From contig NZ_FZPC01000020.1 in NCBI RefSeq assembly GCF_900187975.1, positions 62,001-126,000 of the forward strand: a DNA stretch of 64,000 nt, written 5' to 3'. The DNA is from Pseudomonas delhiensis. GTDB taxonomy: Bacteria; Pseudomonadota; Gammaproteobacteria; Pseudomonadales; Pseudomonadaceae. Each line of letters opens with the position of its first letter. The first letter of the stretch is position 1. Both the position numbers and the translations under genes were made by a program. The notes under the pieces are model-generated. The model was not told where the DNA came from and did not search any database. It saw only the letters and a program-made list of their open reading frames with translations. Below are positions 42,959 through 54,396 of this stretch, piece after piece.

Positions 42959-43984
42959 ATGCGTGTGCTGGGGTTGGAAACCTCCTGCGACGAAACCGGC
43001 GTCGCTCTCTACGACAGCGAGCGCGGCCTGCTGGCCGATGCGCTGTTCAGTCAGATCGATCTGCATCGCGTCTACGGCGGCGTCGTGCCCGAGCTGGCCT
43101 CGCGCGACCACGTCAAGCGCATGCTGCCGCTGATCCGCCAGGTGCTCGACGAGGCCGGCTGCCAGAGCGGCGACATCGACGCCATCGCCTACACCGCCGG
43201 CCCCGGCCTGGTGGGCGCGCTGCTGGTCGGCGCCTCCTGCGCCCAGGCCCTGGCGTTCGCCTGGGGCATACCGGCGGTCGGCGTGCACCACATGGAAGGC
43301 CACCTGCTGGCGCCCATGCTGGAAGAGCAGCCGCCGCAGTTCCCGTTCGTCGCCCTGCTGGTCTCCGGCGGCCACACCCAACTGGTGCGGGTGGACGGCA
43401 TCGGCCGCTACCAACTGCTCGGCGAATCCCTGGACGATGCCGCCGGCGAGGCCTTCGACAAGACCGCCAAGCTGCTCGGCCTGGGCTACCCCGGTGGCCC
43501 GGAGATCGCCCGCCTGGCGGAGAAAGGCACCCCGGGGCGCTTCGTCTTCCCGCGGCCGATGACCGACCGCCCCGGCCTGGACTTCAGCTTCAGCGGCCTG
43601 AAGACCTTCGCCCTGAACACCTGGCAGCGCTGCCGCGAGGCGGGCGACGACGGCGAGCAGACGCACTGCGACATCGCCCTGGCCTTCCAGCAGGCGGTGG
43701 TCGAGACGCTGACCATCAAGTGCCGCCGCGCCCTCAAGCAGACCGGCCTGAAGAACCTGGTGATCGCCGGTGGGGTCAGCGCCAACCGCGCCCTGCGCGA
43801 GCACCTGCAGAAGATGCTCGGCGAACTCCGCGGCCAGGTGTTCTACGCCCGCCCACGGTTCTGCACCGACAATGGCGCGATGATCGCCTACGCCGGCTGC
43901 CAGCGCCTGCTGGCCGGCCAGCACGACGGCCCGGCCATCGACGTGCGCGCGCGCTGGCCGATGGAGTCGTTGCCAGCCGTCTGA
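42959..43984 (+). CDS. tsaD: tRNA threonylcarbamoyladenosine transferase TsaD
   Basis: 341 residues. The ASKHA fold with metal motif [32 protein letters not shown] and [12 protein letters not shown]. With TsaB, TsaE and TsaC it makes t6A37 on ANN-reading tRNAs, including the Ile2 tRNA in this window. Ends with GCCGTCTGACGACGG like bioB, followed by a hairpin repeat. Confidence 0.97.
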   Translation: MRVLGLETSCDETGVALYDSERGLLADALFSQIDLHRVYGGVVPELASRDHVKRMLPLIRQVLDEAGCQSGDIDAIAYTAGPGLVGALLVGASCAQALAFAWGIPAVGVHHMEGHLLAPMLEEQPPQFPFVALLVSGGHTQLVRVDGIGRYQLLGESLDDAAGEAFDKTAKLLGLGYPGGPEIARLAEKGTPGRFVFPRPMTDRPGLDFSFSGLKTFALNTWQRCREAGDDGEQTHCDIALAFQQAVVETLTIKCRRALKQTGLKNLVIAGGVSANRALREHLQKMLGELRGQVFYARPRFCTDNGAMIAYAGCQRLLAGQHDGPAIDVRARWPMESLPAV

Positions 43985-44085
43985 CGACGGTGAGCCGAAA
44001 GCGACGAGCTGTAAGCTGCAAGCGGCGTGGTGCCACTTTTCGCTTGCAGCTTACAGCTTGTCGCTTGAAGCTCTACGCCCTAGAA
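43985..44085. repeat. AAGCTTGCAGCTT-type hairpin repeat between tsaD and plsY
   Basis: GCGACGAGCTGTAAGCTGCA (arm of about 24 bases, 44005-44024 and on) pairs with CGCTTGCAGCTTACAGCTTG on the right, one mismatch in 24, around a short loop. It separates convergent genes and can act as a two-way terminator. Confidence 0.75.
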
Positions 44086-44649
44086 ATGCCTCTCGCGCCC
44101 GGCCAGCAGGTCGCGCAGGTTGCCGCGGTGGCGCCAGACGATGAGCCCGGTGAGGAAGGTCATCGGCAGCAGCGCCGCCGGCAGTTGCCAGGCCAGCAGC
44201 GGCAGGGTGAGCGGGGTGGCGACCAGCGAGGCCAGCGAGCTGGTGCGGGAGAGCTTGAAGGTGAGTAGCCAGGCCACTGCAGCGAGCAGCGCGGCCGGCG
44301 GGTAGAGCGCCAGGAGCATGCCGGCGGCGGTGGCCACGCCCTTGCCGCCACGGAAGTTGAAGTACAGCGGGTAGAGGTGGCCGATCACCGCCGCCACGCC
44401 GACCCAGGCCTCCTGCATCGCGCCCAGGCCGAACAGGCGGGCGACGAGCACCGGTACCAGGCCCTTGGCCAGGTCGCCGACGAGGGTGAGGATGGCGGCC
44501 TTTTTCCCGGCCAGGCGCAGCATGTTGGTGGCGCCGGGGTTGCCGGAGCCGCCGGCGCGCGGGTCGGCGGTGCCGAACAGGCGACTGAGGAGTACCGCGA
44601 AGGACAGCGAGCCGAGCAGGTAGGCGAGGATCGCCAAGAGCCAGACCAT
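44080..44649 (-). CDS. plsY: Acyl-phosphate glycerol-3-phosphate acyltransferase
   Basis: 189 residues, five to six TM helices. Conserved loops: [11 protein letters not shown], and [20 protein letters not shown]. It starts phospholipid synthesis by acylating glycerol-3-phosphate from acyl-phosphate. ATG at 44649 gives the family N-terminus ([19 protein letters not shown]); upstream codons of the same frame are rejected. folB is divergent, 82 bases away. Confidence 0.96.
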   Translation of the reverse strand: MVWLLAILAYLLGSLSFAVLLSRLFGTADPRAGGSGNPGATNMLRLAGKKAAILTLVGDLAKGLVPVLVARLFGLGAMQEAWVGVAAVIGHLYPLYFNFRGGKGVATAAGMLLALYPPAALLAAVAWLLTFKLSRTSSLASLVATPLTLPLLAWQLPAALLPMTFLTGLIVWRHRGNLRDLLAGRERHF

Positions 44650-44731
44650 GGTTTCCACCGGGGACGAGACTGTCCCCGATTCTAGCGGGGTGGCGTACGC
44701 TTGTCGTGCACTGGCCTTGGAGCAGTAGCAA

Positions 44732-45085
44732 GTGGACAGAGTTTTTATCGAGGGCCTGGAAGTCGACACCGTGATCGGCGTCTACGACTGGGAGCGGGGG
44801 ATACGCCAGTGCCTGCGCCTGGACCTGGACCTGGGCTGGGACATCCGCCCGGCGGCGGCCGATGACGACATCGCCAAGGCGCTGGACTATGCGGTGCTTT
44901 CCGAGCGCATCGGCGAGTTCGCCCGCGATGCGCATTTCCAGCTGGTGGAAACCTTCGCCGAGCGCCTGGCCGCGCTGCTGATGGCCGAATTCGGCATCCA
45001 GTGGCTGCGCCTGCGGGTGACCAAGCCGGGTGCGGTCGCCGCTGCCGCCGGCGTTGGCGTGGAGATCGAACGCGGATGCCGCTGA
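44732..45085 (+). CDS. folB: Dihydroneopterin aldolase
   Basis: 117 residues from a GTG start. [20 protein letters not shown] with the key Glu, [10 protein letters not shown] and [12 protein letters not shown], and the catalytic lysine in RVTKPGAV. It cleaves dihydroneopterin to the hydroxymethylpterin used by FolK, whose gene overlaps by 10 bases. Confidence 0.94.
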   Translation: MDRVFIEGLEVDTVIGVYDWERGIRQCLRLDLDLGWDIRPAAADDDIAKALDYAVLSERIGEFARDAHFQLVETFAERLAALLMAEFGIQWLRLRVTKPGAVAAAAGVGVEIERGCR

Positions 45086-45612
45086 CCACTGTCTTCCTCG
45101 GCCTGGGGAGCAACATCGAGCGCGAGCGCCATCTGCACGCCGGGCTCGAGGCGCTCACCGGCTTCGTCCGCGACCTGCGTTGCTCGCCGGTGTTCGAAAG
45201 CGAGCCGGTGGGCATCCGCAGCGGCCCCTTCATCAACCTGGTGGTGAGCGGCGAGACCGAGCTGCCGCTGGCCGAGCTGAGCCTGCGGCTGAAGCACATC
45301 GAGGCCGACAACGGCCGCTATGCGCCGGAACGCAAGGGCCTGCCGCTGGACATCGACGTGCTGCTCTACGGCGACCTGCACGGCGAGTTCGACGGCCTGG
45401 TGCTGCCGCGCGCCGAGGTGTTGAAGAACGCCTTCGTGCTCTGGCCCCTGGCATTGCTGGCGCCGCAGGTGCTGCACCCGGGGGCCGGCCGTGACTTCGC
45501 CAGCCTCTGGGCCGAGGCGGACATCGACCAGCGCCTGTGGCCGGTGCCTTTCCAGTGGCGCGGCACCGAGTTGACGCCGGCGGCGCTGATCGCGGCGCAT
45601 CCGGCGGCCTGA
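45076..45612 (+). CDS. folK: 6-hydroxymethyl-7,8-dihydropterin pyrophosphokinase
   Basis: 178 residues. [35 protein letters not shown], and the pterin/ATP region APERKGLPLDIDVLLYGDL, where the usual WGPR has become ERKG; the aspartates LDIDVLLY remain. Transfers pyrophosphate from ATP in folate synthesis. Start overlaps the folB end. Confidence 0.92.
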   Translation: MPLTTVFLGLGSNIERERHLHAGLEALTGFVRDLRCSPVFESEPVGIRSGPFINLVVSGETELPLAELSLRLKHIEADNGRYAPERKGLPLDIDVLLYGDLHGEFDGLVLPRAEVLKNAFVLWPLALLAPQVLHPGAGRDFASLWAEADIDQRLWPVPFQWRGTELTPAALIAAHPAA

Positions 45613-45655
45613 TCCGTAGGGCGGCCATCCGGTGGTCTGGGGCCGCCTGCTTTTC

Positions 45656-45682
45656 GTAGGAGCGAGCTTGCTCGCGAACCCT
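45656..45682. repeat. Single REP half-unit
   Basis: GTAGGAGCGAGCTTGCTCGC followed by GAACCC; no inverted second arm is present before cca. Confidence 0.7.
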
Positions 45683-45695
45683 GGGCATATCTGTT

Positions 45696-46937
45696 CTACA
45701 GGTCTGCCTGCGGGGCGTGTGCGGTCTTGTAGGCCTTGAGCGCCTTCAGACGCTCGCGCTTGAGCGCTTCGCCCAGTTCCGCGCCTTTGAAACCTTTCTC
45801 CAGCAGCGGTTGCACCGCCACTTCGCGGGCCGCCTTGGCTGCGCCGCGCAGGTAGTCGGCCTGTGGATAAGCGCGCTTTTCCAGGCCGTGGCGGCCGCGG
45901 GCGTCCATTTCGCTGGCGGCGATGAATTCCTCGAAGCGCTGTGGCCGGCGGTAGACGTCGAAGGCCTGCAACAGCTCCAGCAGGGTGTTCGGCCGCAGTT
46001 CCAGGGCGCGGTGGGCGTGGGTGTGGTACTCGCCGACCAGGCGCGCCAGTTCCTGGCAGTCGCGTGGCACCTTGAAGCGGGCATTGACCGCGTCGATCAG
46101 CGGCAGGCCCAGGTGTTCGTGGGCGATGTGCCGCGGCCAGTCCTCCTGGCGGGTTCGCGCCTTGCCCAGGTCGTGGAGCAGGCAGGCCCAGCGCACCGTC
46201 AGTGGCTGGCGGTGCCCGGCGCACTGGCGCAGCACGGCCAGCAGGTGCTCGCCGGTATCGATTTCCGGGTGGTGCTGCGCGGGCTGCGGCACGCCGAACA
46301 GGGCGTCGACCTCGGGCATCAGCACGGCCAGGGCGCCGCAGTCGCGCAGCACCTGGACGAATACGTCGGGCCGGGCTTCCATCAGGGCGCGGGAGATTTC
46401 CTTCCAGCTGCGTTCGGGCGTCAGCGCTTGCAGCTCGCCGGATTCGGACAGCTCGCGCATCAGCGCCAGGGTCTCGTCGGCGACCCTGAAGCCCAGCGGC
46501 GCGAAGCGCGCGGCGAAGCGGGCCACGCGCAGCACCCGCAGCGGGTCCTCGACGAAGGCCGGGGAGACGTGGCGCAGCAGGCGGGCCTCGAGGTCGCGCT
46601 GGCCGCCGTAGGGGTCGACCAGCCGGCCGTTATCGTCCTCGGCCATGGCGTTGATGGTGAGGTCACGGCGTACCAGGTCTTCTTCCAGAGTCACGTCGGG
46701 GCTGGCGTAGAAGGTGAAGCCGCCGTAGCCGCGGCCGCTCTTGCGCTCGGTGCGAGCCAGGGCGTATTCCTCGCCGGTCTGCGGGTGGAGGAACACCGGG
46801 AAGTCGGCGCCCACCGGGCGGTAGCCCTTCTCGAGCATGTCTTCGGCGCTGGCGCCGACCACGACCCAGTCGGTATCGCTGACCGGCTGGCCGAGCAGAC
46901 GGTCACGCACGGCGCCGCCTACCTTGTAGATCTGCAT
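45696..46937 (-). CDS. cca: CCA-adding tRNA nucleotidyltransferase
   Basis: 413 residues with C-terminal HD domain. Nucleotidyltransferase motif [20 protein letters not shown] with DxD, template region [12 protein letters not shown] and [19 protein letters not shown] domain at about 225-330 ([11 protein letters not shown]). Repairs and builds tRNA 3' CCA ends. The tRNA in this window already encodes CCA. ATG at 46937. Confidence 0.96.
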   Translation of the reverse strand: MQIYKVGGAVRDRLLGQPVSDTDWVVVGASAEDMLEKGYRPVGADFPVFLHPQTGEEYALARTERKSGRGYGGFTFYASPDVTLEEDLVRRDLTINAMAEDDNGRLVDPYGGQRDLEARLLRHVSPAFVEDPLRVLRVARFAARFAPLGFRVADETLALMRELSESGELQALTPERSWKEISRALMEARPDVFVQVLRDCGALAVLMPEVDALFGVPQPAQHHPEIDTGEHLLAVLRQCAGHRQPLTVRWACLLHDLGKARTRQEDWPRHIAHEHLGLPLIDAVNARFKVPRDCQELARLVGEYHTHAHRALELRPNTLLELLQAFDVYRRPQRFEEFIAASEMDARGRHGLEKRAYPQADYLRGAAKAAREVAVQPLLEKGFKGAELGEALKRERLKALKAYKTAHAPQADL

Positions 46938-46994
46938 GAAGCTTTCTCCTGTCAGGGGGATAGCTTCGGGCTTCGTAACGCAGGGGGCAAGCCT

Positions 46995-47041
46995 GTAGGA
47001 GCGCGCCCTGCGCGCGAATCGCGGGCAGGGCCCGCTCCTAC
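46995..47041. repeat. REP palindrome, first of a doublet
   Basis: GTAGGAGCGCGCCCTG ... GGCCCGCTCCTAC, nearly equal to 22638-22684. The gap 46938-47126 is wholly filled by this doublet and short flanks. Confidence 0.85.
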
Positions 47042-47062
47042 AGGGAATTGCGTGGGTGGGGC

Positions 47063-47130
47063 GTAGGAGCGGATCTCATCCGCGAATCGCGCCGGAACCT
47101 CCGGCTATCGCGGACAAGGTCCGCTCCTAC
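47063..47130. repeat. REP palindrome, second of a doublet, includes a stop codon
   Basis: GTAGGAGCGGATCTCATCCG ... GTCCGCTCCTAC, closely matching 20694-20761. Its right end supplies the TAG stop (47127-47129) of the next gene. Confidence 0.85.
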
Positions 47131-47636
47131 GGAGTGGCTTGGGGAATCTGCTCGACCAACGCCTCCACCGCGTGGCGCAGCAGGTCGCTGCTGGCGTGGG
47201 CCGGGCTCAGGCCGGTGCTGACGGTGCCTTCCCAGAGCACCTGGTCGCGCAGGTCGGTCAGGCGCACGCGCAGGGTGCCGGTCTCGTCGCGCAGGCGGTG
47301 GATGGCGAGGTAGGGCCCCAGGGCCTGGGGCGGCGGCACGTCGACCTTGAATTCCAGCGGCGCGTCGCGCAGGGCCAGCCAGTAGTAGACGCGCAGTTGC
47401 GCGCTGCCGGCCTCGCGGTAGCCGCGCTGCTCCAGGCCCTGGCGCAGCCAGGCGTTGATCAGCGGGTAGCGGCTGGCGTAGGGCAGGGCGTCGACGGCGT
47501 TTTCCGGGGGCATCAGCTGGAAGGCCTGCAGGCCGGCCAGGCGACTGTCCGCCGCCTGGGTCACCCGGGCCTGGGGGATCTGCGTGGTGCAGGTCGCGAG
47601 AGCGAGGCAGAGCAGGAGGATGGCGAAGAGACGCAT
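47127..47636 (-). CDS. Probable lipoprotein, DUF4136-like
   Basis: 169 residues from ATG at 47636. The N-terminus MRLFAILLLCLALATC ends in a lipobox-like LATC, with T at -1 unusual. After it come Q-rich sequence and a small alpha/beta domain: YPLINAWLRQGLEQRGYREA, AQLRVYYWLALRD, LRVRLTDLRDQVLWEGTVS. This layout resembles DUF4136 outer-membrane lipoproteins of unknown function. Position fits PA0585. Its stop codon lies within the REP palindrome. It is followed leftward by cca and preceded by the spoVR gene. Confidence 0.6.
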   Translation of the reverse strand: MRLFAILLLCLALATCTTQIPQARVTQAADSRLAGLQAFQLMPPENAVDALPYASRYPLINAWLRQGLEQRGYREAGSAQLRVYYWLALRDAPLEFKVDVPPPQALGPYLAIHRLRDETGTLRVRLTDLRDQVLWEGTVSTGLSPAHASSDLLRHAVEALVEQIPQATP

Positions 47637-47694
47637 GGCGACCTCGGCTGGGCTTGGCGCCATGCTCGGTCCTGCCCCGGGGGCGGTCAACCGA

Positions 47695-49248
47695 TCAAAT
47701 GGGCGGGATGATCAGGTCCAGCCGCGGGTAGCCGTCCTCGTTCTCGCGTTCACCCTTTGGGGGCATGTGGTGGGTCTGCACGACCTGCTCGCCGTTGAGG
47801 GTTTCCAGGTGGATGTCGAAGCCCCACAGGCGGTGCAGGTGCTTCATCACGTCCTCGGTGGACTCGCCCAGCGGCTGGCGGTCGTGCTGCTGGTGGCGCA
47901 GGGTCAGGGAGCGGTCGCCGCGGCGGTCGACGTTCCAGATCTGCACGTTGGGCTCGCGGTTGCCCAGGTTGTACTGCGCCGCGAGGGTCTCGCGGATCTT
48001 GCGGTAGCCGTCGTCGTCGTGGATGGCGTCGACCAGCAGGTCGTCCTTCTGGTCGTCGTCGAGGATGCTGAACAGCTTGAACTCGCGGATCACCTTGGGC
48101 GAGAGGAACTGCAGCACGAAGCTCTCGTCCTTGAAGCTCTTCATGGCGAACTTCAGGGTGGCCAGCCAGTCGCTGCCGGCGATGTCCGGGAACCAGCGGC
48201 GGTCTTCCTCGGTGGGTTCCTCGCAGATGCGGCGGATGTCGCGGTACATGGCGAAGCCCAGGGCATAGGGGTTGATGCCGCTGTAGTAGGGGCTGTCGAA
48301 GCCGGGCTGGTAGACCACGCTGGTGTGGTACTGGAGGAACTCCATCATGAAGCCGTCGGTGACCAGGCCCTCGTCGTAGAGGTCGTTGATCAGGGTGTAG
48401 TGCCAGAAGGTCGCCCAGCCTTCGTTCATCACCTGGGTCTGGCGCTGCGGGTAGAAGTACTGCGCCACCTTGCGCACGATGCGCACCACCTCGCGCTGCC
48501 AGGGCTCCAGCAGCGGGGCGTTCTTCTCGATGAAGTAGAGGATGTTCTCCTGCGGCTCGCTGGGGTAGCGCGCCAGTTCCTGTTCCTTGTCCTTGCCGGC
48601 GGCGCGCGGGATGGTCCGCCACAGGTCGTTGACCTGGCGCTGGATGAGTTCCTCGCGTTCCTTCTGGCGCTGCCGCTCTTCCTCGGCGGAGATCGGGTAG
48701 GGCCGCTTGTAGCGGTCGACGCCGTAGTTCATCAGGGCGTGGCAGGAGTCCAGCAGGTCTTCCACCGCGTCGATGCCGTAGCGCTCCTCGCACTGCATGA
48801 TGTACTGCTTGGCGAACACCAGGTAGTCGATGATGGAGCTGGCGTCGGTCCAGGTGCGGAACAGGTAGTTGCCCTTGAAGAAGCTGTTGTGCCCGTAGCA
48901 GGCGTGGGCGATCACCAGCGCCTGCATGCACTGGGTGTTCTCCTCCATCAGGTAGGCGATGCAGGGGTCGGAGTTGATGACGATCTCGTAGGCCAGGCCC
49001 ATCTGCCCGCGCTTGTAGTTCTTTTCCGTGCTGAGGAAATGCTTGCCATAGGACCAGTGGTTATAGCCGATGGGCATGCCGACCGAGGCGTAGGCGTCCA
49101 TCATCTGCTCGGCGGTGATGACCTCGATCTGGTTGGGGTAGGTGTCCAGCGCGTAGCGCTCGGCGATACGGCTGATCTCCCGGTCGTACTGGCGGATCAG
49201 GTCGAAGGTCCATTCCGACCCGGTGGCGATGGGCTGGCGCTTGCTCAT
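47695..49248 (-). CDS. SpoVR family protein (YcgB)
   Basis: 517 residues, normal for SpoVR/YcgB. Conserved blocks: [49 protein letters not shown] and [10 protein letters not shown] with metal-type H/E residues. The biochemical role is unknown; in enterobacteria it acts with YeaG and YeaH. Third gene of prkA-yeaH-spoVR; its ATG overlaps the yeaH stop (ATGA). Confidence 0.9.
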   Translation of the reverse strand: MSKRQPIATGSEWTFDLIRQYDREISRIAERYALDTYPNQIEVITAEQMMDAYASVGMPIGYNHWSYGKHFLSTEKNYKRGQMGLAYEIVINSDPCIAYLMEENTQCMQALVIAHACYGHNSFFKGNYLFRTWTDASSIIDYLVFAKQYIMQCEERYGIDAVEDLLDSCHALMNYGVDRYKRPYPISAEEERQRQKEREELIQRQVNDLWRTIPRAAGKDKEQELARYPSEPQENILYFIEKNAPLLEPWQREVVRIVRKVAQYFYPQRQTQVMNEGWATFWHYTLINDLYDEGLVTDGFMMEFLQYHTSVVYQPGFDSPYYSGINPYALGFAMYRDIRRICEEPTEEDRRWFPDIAGSDWLATLKFAMKSFKDESFVLQFLSPKVIREFKLFSILDDDQKDDLLVDAIHDDDGYRKIRETLAAQYNLGNREPNVQIWNVDRRGDRSLTLRHQQHDRQPLGESTEDVMKHLHRLWGFDIHLETLNGEQVVQTHHMPPKGERENEDGYPRLDLIIPPI

Positions 49249-50516
49249 GCGACTAGCCTCCTCTGGAACAGTTCGCGGAACACCGGGTAGATGTCCGCGG
49301 CGGAGACGATCTGCTGCTGGGCGAAGCTGTCTTCGAAGGCTTCGCGCACCCGTTCGTACTCGAACCACAGCGCCTGGTGCTCGCGCGGGGTGATCTCGAC
49401 GTAGGTGTAGTACTGCACGAACGGCATGATCTGTTTCATCAGGATATCGCGGCAGACGGGCGAATCGTCGTTCCAGTTGTCGCCGTCCGAGGCCTGGGCC
49501 GCGTAGATGTTCCACTCGTGGGTGGGGTAACGCTCGGCCATGATCTCCTGCATCATCTTCAGCGCGCTGGAGACGATGGTGCCGCCGGTTTCCCGGGAGT
49601 AGAAGAACTCTTCCTCGTCCACCTCGCGGGCGCTGGTGTGGTGGCGGATGAACACCACCTCGATCTTCTCGTAGTTCCGCTTGAGGAACAGGTACAGGAG
49701 GATGAAGAAGCGCTTGGCGATGTCCTTGGTCGCCTGGGTCATGGAGCCGGACACGTCCATCAGGCAGAACATCACCGCCTGGGAGGTGGGGTTGGGCTGC
49801 TTGATCAGCAGGTTGTACTTGAGGTCGAAGGTGTCCAGGAAGGGCACGCGCTCGATGCGCGCGCGCAGGCGGGCGATTTCCTGCTCCAGGTCCTGGATGT
49901 CGCCGAGGTTGTCCGGTTCCTCGCGCTTGAGCCGTTCCAGCTCGGCCACGGCGGCGCGCAGCTTGCCGCGGGTGGAGCCGGTCAGGGCGATGCGCCGGGC
50001 GTGGGCCGAGCGCAGGGTGCGGACGATGTTGATGCGCGAGGGGTTGCCGTCGTTGCTGATGCCGGCGCGCACGGTCTTGAAGGTGTCGCTGCCGGTGATG
50101 TGGCGCTTGACCAGGTTGGGCAGCTCCAGGTCCTCGAACATGAAGTCGAGGAATTCCTCCTGGGTGATCTGGAAGACGAAGTCGTCCATCCCCTCGCCCT
50201 GGTTGCTGGCCTTGCCGCCGCCACGGCCACCGCCGCCGCCCTGGGGACGGGCGATGTGCTCGCCGGTGGTGAATTCCTTGTTGCCCGGGTGGACGATGGT
50301 CTGCCGCCCGCCACGGCCATGGTGCAGGATGGGTTCGTCGATGTCGCGGCCGGGGATGCTGATCTGCTCGCCGTGCTCCATGTCGGTGATGGAACGCCGG
50401 CTGACGGCCTCCTCGACCGCCTTCTTGATGTGCTCACGGTAACGCCGCAGGAAGCGCTGGCGGTTCACCGTGCTCTTGTTCTTGCCGTTCAGACGCCGGT
50501 CGATGACATAGCTCAT
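49245..50516 (-). CDS. yeaH: YeaH/YhbH family protein (DUF444), VWA-like
   Basis: 423 residues. DUF444: [20 protein letters not shown], a glycine-rich stretch at about 90-105, and a VWA-like metal site [20 protein letters not shown]. This DxSxS motif often binds Mg and partner proteins. Made with PrkA kinase and SpoVR under starvation in enterobacteria and Pseudomonas. ATG at 50516 agrees with the family start. It overlaps spoVR by 4 bases. Confidence 0.92.
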   Translation of the reverse strand: MSYVIDRRLNGKNKSTVNRQRFLRRYREHIKKAVEEAVSRRSITDMEHGEQISIPGRDIDEPILHHGRGGRQTIVHPGNKEFTTGEHIARPQGGGGGRGGGKASNQGEGMDDFVFQITQEEFLDFMFEDLELPNLVKRHITGSDTFKTVRAGISNDGNPSRINIVRTLRSAHARRIALTGSTRGKLRAAVAELERLKREEPDNLGDIQDLEQEIARLRARIERVPFLDTFDLKYNLLIKQPNPTSQAVMFCLMDVSGSMTQATKDIAKRFFILLYLFLKRNYEKIEVVFIRHHTSAREVDEEEFFYSRETGGTIVSSALKMMQEIMAERYPTHEWNIYAAQASDGDNWNDDSPVCRDILMKQIMPFVQYYTYVEITPREHQALWFEYERVREAFEDSFAQQQIVSAADIYPVFRELFQRRLVA

Positions 50517-50530
50517 AGGGCCCTCCGGGC

Positions 50531-50621
50531 CAGCTCCAAGCTCCAAGCGGCAAGCTTCAAGCAAGAGCAGCTGGGCTCTTTGCCTTGACTTGCAGCTTGA
50601 AGCTTGGCGCTTGTGGCTGCT
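50531..50621. repeat. AAGCTTGCAGCTT-type hairpin repeat between prkA and yeaH
   Basis: CAGCTCCAAGCTCCAAGCGG and GCAAGCTTCAAGC on the left; TTGCAGCTTGAAGCTTGGCG on the right. The stem ends one base before the prkA stop and could lower readthrough into yeaH. Confidence 0.7.
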
Positions 50622-50622
50622 T

Positions 50623-52545
50623 TTACTGCGACTTACGTACCCGCAGATACCATTCCGACAGCAGGCGTACCTGTTTCTCGGTGTAGCCGCGCTCGACCAT
50701 GCGCCGGACGAAGTCGTTGTGTTTCTGCTGGTCCTCCTTGCTGGCCTTGGCGTTGAAGCTGATGACCGGCAGCAGGTCCTCGGTGTTGGAGAACATTTTC
50801 TTCTCGATCACCACGCGCAGCTTCTCGTAGGACAGCCAACTGGGGTTCTTGCCGTTGTTGCCGGCGCGGGCGCGCAGCACGAAGTTGACGATTTCGTTGC
50901 GGAAATCCTTCGGGTTGCTGATGCCGGCCGGTTTCTCGATCTTCTCCAGTTCCTCGTTGAGGGCGGCGCGGTTGAGGATTTCGCCGGTTTCCGGGTCGCG
51001 GTATTCCTGGTCCTGGATCCAGAAGTCGGCGTAGAGCACGTAGCGGTCGAAGATGTTCTGGCCGTATTCGCTGTAGGACTCAAGGTACGCGGTCTGGATT
51101 TCCTTGCCGATGAACTCCACGTAGCGCGGCGCCAGGTATTCCTTGATGAAGCGCAGGTAGCGCTCGCGGGTTTCCGGCGGGAACTGTTCCTGCTCGATCT
51201 GCTGCTCCAGCACGTAGAGCAGGTGCACCGGGTTGGCCGCCACCTCGTGGGGGTCGAAGTTGAACACCTTGGAGAGGATCTTGAAGGCGAAGCGGGTGGA
51301 AAGCCCGGCCATGCCCTCGTCGACCCCGGCGGCATCGCGGTATTCCTGGATCGACTTGGCCTTGGGGTCGGTGTCCTTGAGGTTCTCGCCGTCGTAGACG
51401 CGCATCTTCGAGTAGATGTTGGAGTTGTCCGGCTCCTTCAGGCGCGACAGCACGGAGAACTGCGAGAGCATCTTCAGGGTGTCCGGGGCGCAGTGCGCGT
51501 GGGCCAGCGAGCTGTTGATCAGCAGCTTGTCGTAGATCTTGATCTCGTCGGTGACGCGCAGGCAGTACGGGACCTTGACGATATAGATACGGTCGATGAA
51601 GGCCTCGTTGTTCTTGTTGTTGCGGAAGCTGTGCCACTCCGATTCGTTGGAATGGGCGAGGATGATGCCGCTGTAGGGCAGCCCGCCCAGGCCCTCGGTG
51701 CTGTTGTAGTTGCCCTCCTGGGTGGCGGTCAGCAGTGGGTGCAGGACCTTGATCGGCGCCTTGAACATCTCGACGAATTCCATCAGGCCCTGGTTGGCCC
51801 GGCACAGCGCGCCCGAGTAGCTGTAGGCGTCGGCGTCGTTCTGCGGGTACTCCTCGAGCTTGCGGATGTCCACCTTGCCCACCAGGGCGGAGATGTCCTG
51901 GTTGTTCTCGTCCCCCGGCTCGGTCTTGGCGATGGCGATCTGGTTGAGGATCGACGGGTGCAGCTTGACCACGCGGAACTGGCTGATGTCGCCGCCGAAC
52001 TCGTTGAGCCGCTTGGTCGCCCACGGCGACATGATCGAGCGCAGGTAGCGCCGCGGGATGCCGTAGTCTTCCTCGAGGATGGCGCCGTCCTCATCGGGGT
52101 TGAACAGCCCCAGGGGCGATTCGAACACCGGCGAGCCCTTGATGGCGTAGAAGGGCACCTTCTCCATCAGTTGCTTGAGTTTTTCCGCCAGGGACGACTT
52201 GCCGCCGCCCACCGGGCCCAGCAGGTAGATGATCTGTTTCTTCTCTTCCAGGCCCTGGGCCGCATGGCGGAAGAAGGCGACGATCTGGTCGATGCATTCT
52301 TCCATGCCGTGGAAGTCGGCGAACGCCGGGTAGCGGCGGATCACCTTGTTGGAAAAGATTCGCGACAGCCGTGGGTCGGTGGAGGTATCCAGCAGTTCCG
52401 GCTCGCCGATGGCCATCAGCATGCGCTCGGCCGCGGTGGCATAGGCGGTCTTGTCCTGCTTGCAGATATCCAGGTACTCCTGCAGGGAGTATTCCTCCTG
52501 GCGGGTCGCTTCGAAGCGTTCCTGGAAGTGACTGAAAATACTCAT
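50623..52545 (-). CDS. prkA: PrkA/YeaG serine protein kinase
   Basis: 640 residues, exact family length. AAA-type N-terminal half with Walker [16 protein letters not shown] (about 106-120), [12 protein letters not shown], and a C-terminal kinase-like region ([20 protein letters not shown] end). ATG at 52545 has GAGGAGACGTC upstream. First gene of the stress operon. In E. coli the operon answers RpoS and nitrogen starvation; here I could not identify a sure promoter. Confidence 0.95.
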   Translation of the reverse strand: MSIFSHFQERFEATRQEEYSLQEYLDICKQDKTAYATAAERMLMAIGEPELLDTSTDPRLSRIFSNKVIRRYPAFADFHGMEECIDQIVAFFRHAAQGLEEKKQIIYLLGPVGGGKSSLAEKLKQLMEKVPFYAIKGSPVFESPLGLFNPDEDGAILEEDYGIPRRYLRSIMSPWATKRLNEFGGDISQFRVVKLHPSILNQIAIAKTEPGDENNQDISALVGKVDIRKLEEYPQNDADAYSYSGALCRANQGLMEFVEMFKAPIKVLHPLLTATQEGNYNSTEGLGGLPYSGIILAHSNESEWHSFRNNKNNEAFIDRIYIVKVPYCLRVTDEIKIYDKLLINSSLAHAHCAPDTLKMLSQFSVLSRLKEPDNSNIYSKMRVYDGENLKDTDPKAKSIQEYRDAAGVDEGMAGLSTRFAFKILSKVFNFDPHEVAANPVHLLYVLEQQIEQEQFPPETRERYLRFIKEYLAPRYVEFIGKEIQTAYLESYSEYGQNIFDRYVLYADFWIQDQEYRDPETGEILNRAALNEELEKIEKPAGISNPKDFRNEIVNFVLRARAGNNGKNPSWLSYEKLRVVIEKKMFSNTEDLLPVISFNAKASKEDQQKHNDFVRRMVERGYTEKQVRLLSEWYLRVRKSQ

Positions 52546-52820
52546 GACGTCTCCTCGCTCGATGCATGGAGCCGGCACGGGATCGGTGTGAGTGGGTGCG
52601 GACGGGCTGCCAGCGTGGCCGGCGAATTTCCCCCAGAACTCCAACGGTACCTGGCTTGCGCCCTGAACCGCCCCAAATGGTCACTGCCGATTCCCGGAAG
52701 CCGGTGGGCCGGCTCTCCCCTTTTGGATGGCCTGAGGAAAAGGATAGTTCGTTATCCGGCCTGTAAAGGGGAATCGGGTGAGAAGTTACAGATTTATTTG
52801 TGGAACCCCGGCCAGGCCCC
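52546..52820 (-). promoter_or_regulatory. Gap upstream of prkA, promoter region
   Basis: 275 bases. Near 52740-52800 it is AT-rich (AAAGGATAGTTCGTTATCCG has the inverted pair GGATA/TATCC). I found no sigma-54 GG-N10-GC site that convinced me, and no gene. Confidence 0.35.
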
Positions 52821-53150
52821 TCAGTCCGCCTGGCCGCTGCTGGTATCCGCGGGATAGACGCTGCGCCACAGCTCGAAGCCGCCGTCGACGCTGTACACGT
52901 CGGTGAAGCCCTGCTGGACGAAGTAGGCGGCCGCGCTCTGGCTGGAATTGCCGTGGTAGCAGAACACCAGCAGCGGGGCGTCGAGGTCGGCCTGGCGGAT
53001 GAAGTCGGCCACCGAGTAGTTGTCGATGTGGCGGGAACCGCTCACGTGGCCCATGGCGTAGCTCTGCGGGTCGCGGATGTCCACCACCTGGGCGCCGGCC
53101 TGGCGCAGCTGCTGGGCCTGTTCGGGGGCTATGCGCTTGAATTCGCTCAT
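52821..53150 (-). CDS. glpE: Thiosulfate sulfurtransferase GlpE
   Basis: 109 residues, single rhodanese domain. The catalytic Cys is residue 64 in [13 protein letters not shown], next to its E. coli equivalent C65; [16 protein letters not shown] is typical. Transfers sulphur from thiosulphate to thiols. Last gene of the lptD-to-glpE series, 13 bases after apaH. Confidence 0.93.
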   Translation of the reverse strand: MSEFKRIAPEQAQQLRQAGAQVVDIRDPQSYAMGHVSGSRHIDNYSVADFIRQADLDAPLLVFCYHGNSSQSAAAYFVQQGFTDVYSVDGGFELWRSVYPADTSSGQAD

Positions 53151-53163
53151 GTTCTCTACTCTC

Positions 53164-53988
53164 TCACGCGGCGTTGCCGGCGCAATTGCAGGTGATGCGT
53201 TCGCCACTGTCGACGTTCAGCAGGGTCATGCTACCGCCCCACACGCAGCCGGTGTCCAGTGCGTAGAGGCCGGGCACGTCGCACTGGCCTTCCAGCGCCG
53301 CCCAGTGGCCGAAGATGATCTTGCGCCCGGCGGCCTTGCGCTCGGGGTAGCTGAACCAGGGGGCGTAGCCTTCCGGCGCGGTATCCAGGCCTTCCTTGCT
53401 CTTGAGGTCGAGCTTGCCGTCGGGGGTGCAGAAGCGCATGCGGGTGAAGTAGTTGGTGATCACCCGCAGGCGGTCGATGCCGTGCAGCTTCTTGTCCCAC
53501 TTGGCCGGCTCGTTGCCGTACATGCCTTCGAGGAACAGCGGCAGGCGCTGGTCGTCGCGCAGGGCTTCCTCCACCTCGGCGGCGCGCTGCAGGGACTTCT
53601 CGATGCTCCACTGCGGCGGGATGCCGGCATGCACCAGGGTGATGTCGCGCTCGGCGTCGTGGTGCACCAGCGGCATGTTGCGCAGCCAGTCGAGCAGGTC
53701 GTCGCGCTCCGGCGCCTCGAGGATCTCGCGCAGGGTGTCGGCCTTCTTCAGGCGCTCGGCGTTGCAGGCCACTGCCAGCAGGTGCAGGTCGTGGTTGCCC
53801 AGCACGCAGACCACCGAATCGCGCATGGCGTAGAGGTAGCGCAGGGTTTCCAGCGACTGCGGGCCGCGGTTGACCAGGTCGCCGACCAGCCACAGCTTGT
53901 CGCGGGCGGGGTCGAAGGCCACGCGCTGCAGCAGCTGCTTGAGCGGTTCCAGGCAACCCTGCAGGTCGCCCACGGCGTAGGTGGCCAT
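53164..53988 (-). CDS. apaH: Diadenosine tetraphosphatase
   Basis: 274 residues. Metallophosphatase motifs [19 protein letters not shown] and [10 protein letters not shown] in order. Hydrolyses Ap4A and Np4-capped RNA to ADP-ended products. Start ATG overlaps the stop of apaG (TGATG). A longer frame to 54345 belongs to a wrong reading. Confidence 0.96.
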   Translation of the reverse strand: MATYAVGDLQGCLEPLKQLLQRVAFDPARDKLWLVGDLVNRGPQSLETLRYLYAMRDSVVCVLGNHDLHLLAVACNAERLKKADTLREILEAPERDDLLDWLRNMPLVHHDAERDITLVHAGIPPQWSIEKSLQRAAEVEEALRDDQRLPLFLEGMYGNEPAKWDKKLHGIDRLRVITNYFTRMRFCTPDGKLDLKSKEGLDTAPEGYAPWFSYPERKAAGRKIIFGHWAALEGQCDVPGLYALDTGCVWGGSMTLLNVDSGERITCNCAGNAA

Positions 53989-54368
53989 CAGTGCAGCGCC
54001 CCCGGCACGGCGAGGCGGAATACGGGGATATCGGCGTCGAAATGATGGCCATCTGCCGCGACCATCTGGTAACTGCCGGACATGCTGCCCACCTTGGTGG
54101 CCAGCACGGTGCCACTGGTGTAGGTATGGCTGGCGCCCGGCTCGATCAGCGGCTTCTCGCCCACCACGCCGGCGCCGCGCACTTCCTGCACGTGGCCGTC
54201 GCCGTCGGTGATGATCCAGTGGCGGCTGAGCAGCTTGGCCGCCTGCTCGCCCTGGTTGTGGATGGTCACCGTGTAGGCGAAGACGTAGCGCTGCTGCTCC
54301 GGCTGCGATTGCTCGGGCAGGTGGCGGGTGGTGACGCTGACGCAAATCTGGTATCGGGGATCGCTCAT
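53988..54368 (-). CDS. apaG: ApaG protein
   Basis: 126 residues, fibronectin-III-like fold: [37 protein letters not shown] and the PxF end. Bacterial role not settled; linked with cobalt and magnesium resistance and always adjacent to apaH. Preceded by rsmA after 28 bases. Confidence 0.93.
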   Translation of the reverse strand: MSDPRYQICVSVTTRHLPEQSQPEQQRYVFAYTVTIHNQGEQAAKLLSRHWIITDGDGHVQEVRGAGVVGEKPLIEPGASHTYTSGTVLATKVGSMSGSYQMVAADGHHFDADIPVFRLAVPGALH

Positions 54369-54396
54369 GCTCGGCTCGGGCGTCTCGTCGAGGGTT